DNA from: UMGS363 sp051881775 | Lineage (GTDB): Bacteria; Bacillota; Clostridia; Oscillospirales; Ruminococcaceae | Length of the DNA: 64,000 nt | Assembly: GCA_051881775.1 (NCBI GenBank) | Contig: JBJEQN010000103.1 | Location: 33,362 to 97,361, forward strand | Direction: 5' to 3' | Shown: piece by piece, positions 59,786-64,000 of the stretch | How positions within the stretch are numbered: the stretch's first letter is position 1 | How the letters are laid out: every line of letters begins with the position of its first letter | The notes under the pieces: generated by a model | Seen by the model: the letters and a program-made list of their open reading frames with translations, nothing else | Database searches by the model: none | What the model was told of the DNA's origin: nothing | Translations under genes and position numbers: made by a program

Positions 59786-61084
59786 ATGTTTGTATCGGAA
59801 AATCTCAGCGTAAACGAAAAAGGTCATCTTGCCGTAAGCGGCGTTGATACGGTTGACCTTGCAGTACAGTACGGCACACCCCTTTATGTTATGGACGAAG
59901 ACGTAATTCGCAGCGCCTGCCGCCGTTTCAAGAAGTCCATTGACAGCTTTTACGGCGGAGCAGGTCTTGTGTGCTACGCAAGCAAGGCGTTCTGCTGCCG
60001 TGAGATGTGCAGGATAATGAAGGACGAGGGCATAGGTCTGGACGTTGTTTCGGGCGGCGAGCTTTACACAGCTGCAAGCGTTGATTTCCCTATGGAGAAC
60101 ATCTGCTTCCACGGAAACAACAAGACAGACGAGGAGCTTACCCTTGCTCTTGAAAAAAAGGTGGGCAGAATTATCGTTGACAACATATTTGAGCTTGAAA
60201 GATTGAACGCTCTTGCTGAAAAAGCAGGTGTTACGGCGAATATTATGTACCGTATCAAGCCCGGCATTGACGCTCACACCCATAATTTCGTAAGAACGGG
60301 TCAGATCGACAGCAAGTTTGGCTTCGCCCTTGAAACGGGAGAGGCTTTTGAGGCTGTTAAAAAGGCAATTGAGCTTAAAAATATCAATCTTGCAGGACTT
60401 CACTGCCACATTGGCAGCCAGATATTCGATATTGATCCCTTTGTTCACGCAGCAGAGGTAATGCTGGGCTTTATCGCAAAGATAAAGAACGAGCTTGGCT
60501 TTGAAGTAAAGCAGCTCAACCTTGGCGGCGGTTTCGGTATAAAGTATACAAACAGCGATAATCCTGCTCCATTTGAGAATTATATGGAAAAGGTTTCCGT
60601 AAAGGTCAAGGAAGTGTGCGAAAAGGAAAATATCAGCCTGCCCTTTATCATTATCGAGCCGGGCAGATCAATTGCCGCACCTGCAGGTCTTACCCTTTAC
60701 ACCGTTGGTGGGATCAAGAATATCCCCAATATCCGCACCTACGTTTCCATTGACGGCGGAATGTGCGACAATCCCCGTTATGCGCTGTACAAGTCGGAAT
60801 ACGACATTGAAGTTGCAAATAAGGCAGGCGAGCCTAAGACCGAGAGCATTACCCTTGCAGGCAAGTGCTGTGAAAGCGGCGACCTGATAGGCGAAAATAT
60901 GCCTGTTCAGCACATTGAAGTGGGCGACACGGTGGCTGTTCTTGCAACGGGCGCTTATAACTACTCTATGTCCTCCAACTACAACAGAATACCCAAGCCT
61001 GCCGTTGTAATGGTCAAGGACGGCAGCTCCAGAGTTGTTGTAAAGAGAGAAACAATGGAAGATATTATCCGCAACGACGTTTGA
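59786..61084 (+). CDS. lysA: Diaminopimelate decarboxylase
   Basis: PLP enzyme turning meso-diaminopimelate into L-lysine (432 residues). PLP Lys in CYASKAFCCREM (about residue 60-65; the following Cys is unusual but found in clostridia), barrel motifs HGNNKTDEEL, GLHCHIGSQIF, GGGFGIKY and the C-terminal GKCCESGDLIGENM with the active-site Cys of the partner subunit. The ATG at 59786 has AAAGGA upstream; in-frame codons before it lie in the palindromes. Uses the product of ddh at 10 kb. Confidence 0.95.
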   Translation: MFVSENLSVNEKGHLAVSGVDTVDLAVQYGTPLYVMDEDVIRSACRRFKKSIDSFYGGAGLVCYASKAFCCREMCRIMKDEGIGLDVVSGGELYTAASVDFPMENICFHGNNKTDEELTLALEKKVGRIIVDNIFELERLNALAEKAGVTANIMYRIKPGIDAHTHNFVRTGQIDSKFGFALETGEAFEAVKKAIELKNINLAGLHCHIGSQIFDIDPFVHAAEVMLGFIAKIKNELGFEVKQLNLGGGFGIKYTNSDNPAPFENYMEKVSVKVKEVCEKENISLPFIIIEPGRSIAAPAGLTLYTVGGIKNIPNIRTYVSIDGGMCDNPRYALYKSEYDIEVANKAGEPKTESITLAGKCCESGDLIGENMPVQHIEVGDTVAVLATGAYNYSMSSNYNRIPKPAVVMVKDGSSRVVVKRETMEDIIRNDV

Positions 61085-61560
61085 GCATGATAAGCAGCTG
61101 CTTCCGCCGCGAAGCGTTTAAAGTTTACGTCCACGCTTTTCAAAGGGTGGTGGGTGTCCAGAGGGCAAAGCCCTTTGGTCGCTCTCCGCAGAGAGCGAAA
61201 TCCCCTAAAGTAAGGCACAAAGCAAAGCAGCGATAAAACAAAAAAGTAAAAGTACCAAAGGCGCAATTCATCAAAAAGCGGAATCGAGTAAAGTTTTGCA
61301 TAACACAAAACCTGCGGAACCAATCAATGTGAATTGCGCCTATTCTTACATATCAAGATAAAGTACCCTCGGATAAAATGTACAGAGCGAAGCGATGTGC
61401 ATTTTATCCGACACGATAAACTATGTAACGGTGCCCCGATAAAGTCTGATAAACCGCACCAAAAGCGCTGATACACGGGCGCACAATGTGCGCCCCTACA
61501 TAGAAAACCTGCAAAGCAAAGCGAATGTGCATTTTCCTTCAACACGACAAATTGACCGTT
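61085..61560. repeat. Nest of palindromic dispersed-type repeats
   Basis: No gene is supported. Inverted repeats seen: AAGCAGCTGCTT (61092-61103); CCAGAGGGC/GCCCTTTGG (61159-61178); CGCTCTC/GAGAGCG (61180-61197); GGCGCAATTCA/TGAATTGCGCC (61260-61340, with inner GTTTTG/CAAAAC); TCGGATAAAATG/CATTTTATCCGA (61369-61411); GGGCGCACA-A-TGTGCGCCC (61477-61495). They look like degenerate REP or MITE units. From 61560 to 61766 I see AT-rich sequence with a weak promoter (TATAAT near 61684). Confidence 0.7.
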
Positions 61561-61766
61561 TTTGTTGTAAAATCAACTATATTTTCCGCATAAAACAGTA
61601 GTCAGCATTACTGCAAAGTATCATCACAACCCCGTATTTATCCTTTTTATAAAAATTTTGTATAACCTCTTTACTTTTTCGCTATAATATGCTAAAATGT
61701 AGTTATTGTGTAAGAAATGTGCGGCGCAGCAATGTGCTTTATTATTTTTGAACGGAGTGGTTATAA

Positions 61767-62087
61767 ATGAACAGCAAGTTCAGAGGAGAACAGATGGACG
61801 AGCTTTTTAAGGCTGTCCTTACGCTTGAAACAGTTGACGAGTGCTACGCCTTTTTCGGCGATATGTGTACCGTTCTTGAGCTTCAGAATTTCGCTCAGAG
61901 AATACAGGTGGCAAAAATGCTTATGAGCAAGAATGTTTACAGCGATATTGTGGCTACTACAGGCGCAAGCACCGCTACTATCAGCAGAGTTAACAGAACT
62001 CTTACTCAGGACGACAACGGCGGCTATGCTCTCGTTTTCAAGCGCCTTAAGGAGCAGGAAGAAGCAGAAAAGAACGGAAATAAGTAA
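61767..62087 (+). CDS. YerC/YecD family TrpR-related regulator
   Basis: A 106-residue helical protein with a TrpR-like helix-turn-helix. The family core is ECYAFFGDMCTVLELQNFAQRIQVAKML (26-53 region) and ATTGASTATISRVNRTL (recognition helix). GGAGTGG precedes the ATG; the longer N-terminus agrees with B. subtilis YerC. Targets are unknown. Its stop overlaps the methyltransferase start (TAATG). Confidence 0.92.
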   Translation: MNSKFRGEQMDELFKAVLTLETVDECYAFFGDMCTVLELQNFAQRIQVAKMLMSKNVYSDIVATTGASTATISRVNRTLTQDDNGGYALVFKRLKEQEEAEKNGNK

Positions 62088-62836
62088 TGAGCGGTTACGG
62101 CAGCTTTGCGTATTATTACGACCGTCTTACGCAGAATATATCCTATAAGCAAAGGGCGGAATACTTCGATACCCTCGTAAAAATGCACGGCGGAAAAAAG
62201 AACATACTTCTTGACCTTGCCTGCGGTACGGGCAGCCTTTCCGAAGAGTTCAGCCGTATGGGCTATGACGTTATTGCCGTGGACGGCTCGGAGGAAATGC
62301 TGAACGAGGCTCTTGACAAGAAATTCGACAGCGGACTTAATATACAGTATCTTTGTCAGGATATGACGGAGCTTGATATGTTCGGCACTATCGACGTTAC
62401 GGTGTGCGCTCTGGACAGCCTGAACCACCTGCCCGACCTTGAAGCCGTGAAAAAGACGGTGGAAAGGGTTTCGCTTTTCTGCGAACCACAGGGACTGTTT
62501 CTTTTTGATATAAACACTCCCTACAAGCACCGAAATGTTCTCGGGAACAACACCTTTGTTTACGACCTTGAGGACGTTTACTGCGTCTGGCAGAATACCT
62601 ACTGCGAAGAGGACAACAGGGTTGATATGAGCCTTGATTTCTTTGAAAGGCTTGAAAACGGCGACTATAAACGGTATGAGGAGGACTTTTCCGAGATAGC
62701 TTTCGGCTGTGATGTAATGGAAAAGATACTTGCTGACAGCGGCTTTGATGTAGTGGGGAAGTATGATTACGATACCTTTGAGCCTGCTAAGGAAAACAGC
62801 GAAAAGATCGTTTATGCAGCTAAAAAAATACGTTAG
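62087..62836 (+). CDS. Class I SAM-dependent methyltransferase
   Basis: A 249-residue enzyme. N-terminal YGSFAYYYDRLTQNISY, motif I LLDLACGTGSLS (41-52), motif II acidic DVIAVDGSEEML, and CALDSLNHL in motif IV. It belongs to a Firmicute group of unknown substrate with a C-terminal beta domain. Coupled to yerC. Confidence 0.88.
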   Translation: MSGYGSFAYYYDRLTQNISYKQRAEYFDTLVKMHGGKKNILLDLACGTGSLSEEFSRMGYDVIAVDGSEEMLNEALDKKFDSGLNIQYLCQDMTELDMFGTIDVTVCALDSLNHLPDLEAVKKTVERVSLFCEPQGLFLFDINTPYKHRNVLGNNTFVYDLEDVYCVWQNTYCEEDNRVDMSLDFFERLENGDYKRYEEDFSEIAFGCDVMEKILADSGFDVVGKYDYDTFEPAKENSEKIVYAAKKIR

Positions 62837-62896
62837 TTTATTCCATTTGCTTGGCGGCGAATGGAATTTTCTCTGAAATACGAAAGGATAATAAAA

Positions 62897-63766
62897 ATGG
62901 CTAAAGTTGTAAGAGCAATTTCAAAGGACGCTTCTGTCGTTGCAACGGCGATAGACGCAAAGGACATAGTTTCCGAGATAGAGCGCATACATCAGACCTC
63001 TGCGGTGGTAACGGCGGCTTTAGGCAGACTTTCTGTTGCCGCTTCACTTATGGGAATAGGTCTGAAAGGGGATAACGACACTCTTACCGTGCGCCTTAAC
63101 GGAAACGGACCTGCAGGAGCGCTTATAGCCGTTGCAGACAGCAGGGGGAACGTTAAATCCTATGTGGGCAACCCTGTTGTGGAGATACCCCTTAATCAGT
63201 ACGGCAAGCTGGACGTTGCAGGAGCGGTGGGTAGGGAAGGCACACTTTCCGTTGTAAAGGACCTTGGGCTGAAAGAGCCTTATTCGGGTCAGGTGCCTAT
63301 CGTTTCGGGAGAGATAGCAGAGGATATTGCAAGCTATTTTGCGGTCAGCGAGCAGATACCCACCGTGTGCGGACTGGGCGTTCTTGTTAATCCCGACCTG
63401 AGCGTAAATTCCGCAGGCGGTTATCTTATCCAGCTTCTGCCCTTTGCCGATGAAGCCTGCATAGATGTGCTTGAAAATAATGTTAAGGAGCTTCCTTCCG
63501 TTACGCAGATGCTCAGCTCGGGCGTTACGGCGGAGGAAATGGCGTTAAAAGTTCTTGACGGATTGGAGCCGAATGTTCTGGATGAGCTGGAATGTGCATA
63601 TAAATGTGATTGCAGCAGGGAAAGAGTTGAAAGGGCACTTATAAGCCTTGGCAGGGAGGAATTGACAAAAATGGCGGAGGAAGAGGAAAAAGTTGAGGTG
63701 TGCTGCCATTTCTGCGGTAAAAAATACAATTTTACAAGAGACGAGATACTTTATCTGAAAAAATAA
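62897..63766 (+). CDS. hslO: Hsp33 redox-regulated chaperone
   Basis: Zinc-locked holdase activated by oxidation plus heat (289 residues). Core domain 1-225 (RAISKDASVV, GNGPAGALIAVADSRGNVKSYVGNP). The C-terminal switch has CDC (in YKCDCSRERVERAL) and CHFC (in CCHFCGKKY), the CxC and CxxC zinc ligands. The ATG at 62897 with AAAGGA is chosen over an upstream in-frame ATG at 62861. Confidence 0.95.
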   Translation: MAKVVRAISKDASVVATAIDAKDIVSEIERIHQTSAVVTAALGRLSVAASLMGIGLKGDNDTLTVRLNGNGPAGALIAVADSRGNVKSYVGNPVVEIPLNQYGKLDVAGAVGREGTLSVVKDLGLKEPYSGQVPIVSGEIAEDIASYFAVSEQIPTVCGLGVLVNPDLSVNSAGGYLIQLLPFADEACIDVLENNVKELPSVTQMLSSGVTAEEMALKVLDGLEPNVLDELECAYKCDCSRERVERALISLGREELTKMAEEEEKVEVCCHFCGKKYNFTRDEILYLKK

Positions 63767-63786
63767 AAATTTTTTTCAAAAAGCTA

Positions 63787-63815
63787 TTGACAAACAGAAA
63801 TATATAGTGTATAAT
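63787..63815 (+). promoter_or_regulatory. tRNA cluster promoter
   Basis: Perfect TTGACA (63787-63792), 17-base spacer, TATAAT (63810-63815). Confidence 0.9.
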
Positions 63816-63868
63816 AAATATCGTCGCTTGGGAGTGCTGATGCAAAGGCACTTCTGAGAACGATATGT

Positions 63869-63944
63869 GGGAGCATAGCTCAGCTGGGAGAGCATCTGCC
63901 TTACAAGCAGAGGGTCATAGGTTCGAGCCCTATTGTTCCCACCA
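63869..63944 (+). tRNA. tRNA-Val (anticodon TAC)
   Basis: Acceptor GGGAGCA/TGTTCCC, D arm GCTCAGCTGGGAGAGC, anticodon loop CTTACAA (TAC at 63902-63904), T arm GGTTCGAGCC region, encoded CCA at 63942-63944. Confidence 0.97.
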
Positions 63945-63950
63945 CAAAAT

Positions 63951-64000
63951 GGCCCGGTAGTTCAGTTGGTTAGAACGCTAGCCTGTCACGCTAGAGGTCG
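63951..64000 (+). tRNA. tRNA-Asp (anticodon GTC), cut by window end
   Basis: Begins GGCCCGGTAGTTCAGTTGGT with anticodon loop CTGTCAC (GTC at 63985-63987). The T arm and 3' acceptor lie beyond the window. Only 6 bases separate it from tRNA-Val, so they are one transcript. Confidence 0.96.

Overview
The window comes from a moderate-GC, endospore-forming Firmicute, most likely a gut Ruminococcus-like member of the Oscillospiraceae/Ruminococcaceae (inference). Support: a complete spoIIA operon (spoIIAA-spoIIAB-sigF) followed by a SpoIIQ-like M23 gene, a SpoIVFB-like M50 protease, Firmicute gene orders (tig-clpP-clpX-lon-engB; rplS-lepB-ylqF-rnhB; the TIGR03960/TIGR03936 pair), AGGAGG-type ribosome sites, many TTGACA-17-TATAAT promoters, L-fucose fermentation and AdhE. 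Most of the sequence is chromosomal core; the accessory material is short repeats and small inserted genes.

Layout. 0-5 kb: the N-terminal part of adhE (minus strand; its promoter overlaps a likely Rex operator), a CmpB-like membrane protein, and the sporulation block. 5-10 kb: a large cytoplasmic GH2 beta-galactosidase followed by a membrane-anchored C39-type protein. 10-17 kb: meso-diaminopimelate dehydrogenase, a small unknown gene between two 120-bp direct repeats, purB, a DUF1963 gene, an AI-2E-type permease and nadA. 17-24.5 kb: an L-fucose catabolism cluster on the minus strand, transcribed fucA, (four-helix-bundle gene), fucO, (hypothetical gene, nitroreductase), fucU, RhaB-type kinase, fucI. 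Several of its gaps hold degenerate 7-bp-period tandem repeats in inverted pairs. 24.6-31 kb: NSS transporter, pcrA, and a PadR regulator with a HAAS-SEDS membrane protein. 30.5-35.5 kb: shikimate operon aroF-aroB-aroA-aroC plus a DUF4364 gene. 35.6-37 kb: LRR lipoprotein and a 40-codon membrane ORF. 37-41 kb: rplM-rpsI, a dTMP-kinase-like gene, DUF2156, DJ-1 and 5-formyl-THF cyclo-ligase genes, then a MITE-like element. 41-47.5 kb: mltG, a U32 family protein, a SpoIVFB-like M50 pair and the B12-radical-SAM pair. 47.5-52.9 kb: rplS, lepB, ylqF, rnhB, yraN, thrC, metallophosphoesterase. 53-61 kb: tig, clpP, clpX, lon, engB, lysA. 61-64 kb: a nest of palindromic repeats, yerC, a methyltransferase, hslO, and the start of a tRNA cluster (Val, Asp).

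How the genes fit together. FucU, FucI, the kinase, FucA and FucO form a full route from L-fucose to dihydroxyacetone phosphate and 1,2-propanediol; AdhE and FucO regenerate NAD+. Ddh and LysA give a short route from tetrahydrodipicolinate to lysine. AroF/B/A/C supply four of the seven shikimate steps. The protein-quality genes are grouped as in other Firmicutes.

The most unusual signal is the family of heptad-repeat arrays confined to about 11-24 kb. One inverted pair encloses a stand-alone four-helix-bundle (23S-intervening-sequence-protein-like) gene inserted between fucA and fucO, and the array itself supplies that gene's Shine-Dalgarno sequence. It looks like a small, possibly mobile, repeat-plus-cargo unit. 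Other notable points are a TA-flanked MITE that builds the stop codon of its neighbour, a lon leader that could hide its ribosome site, and a SpoIIQ-like protein with Asn in place of the usual catalytic His.
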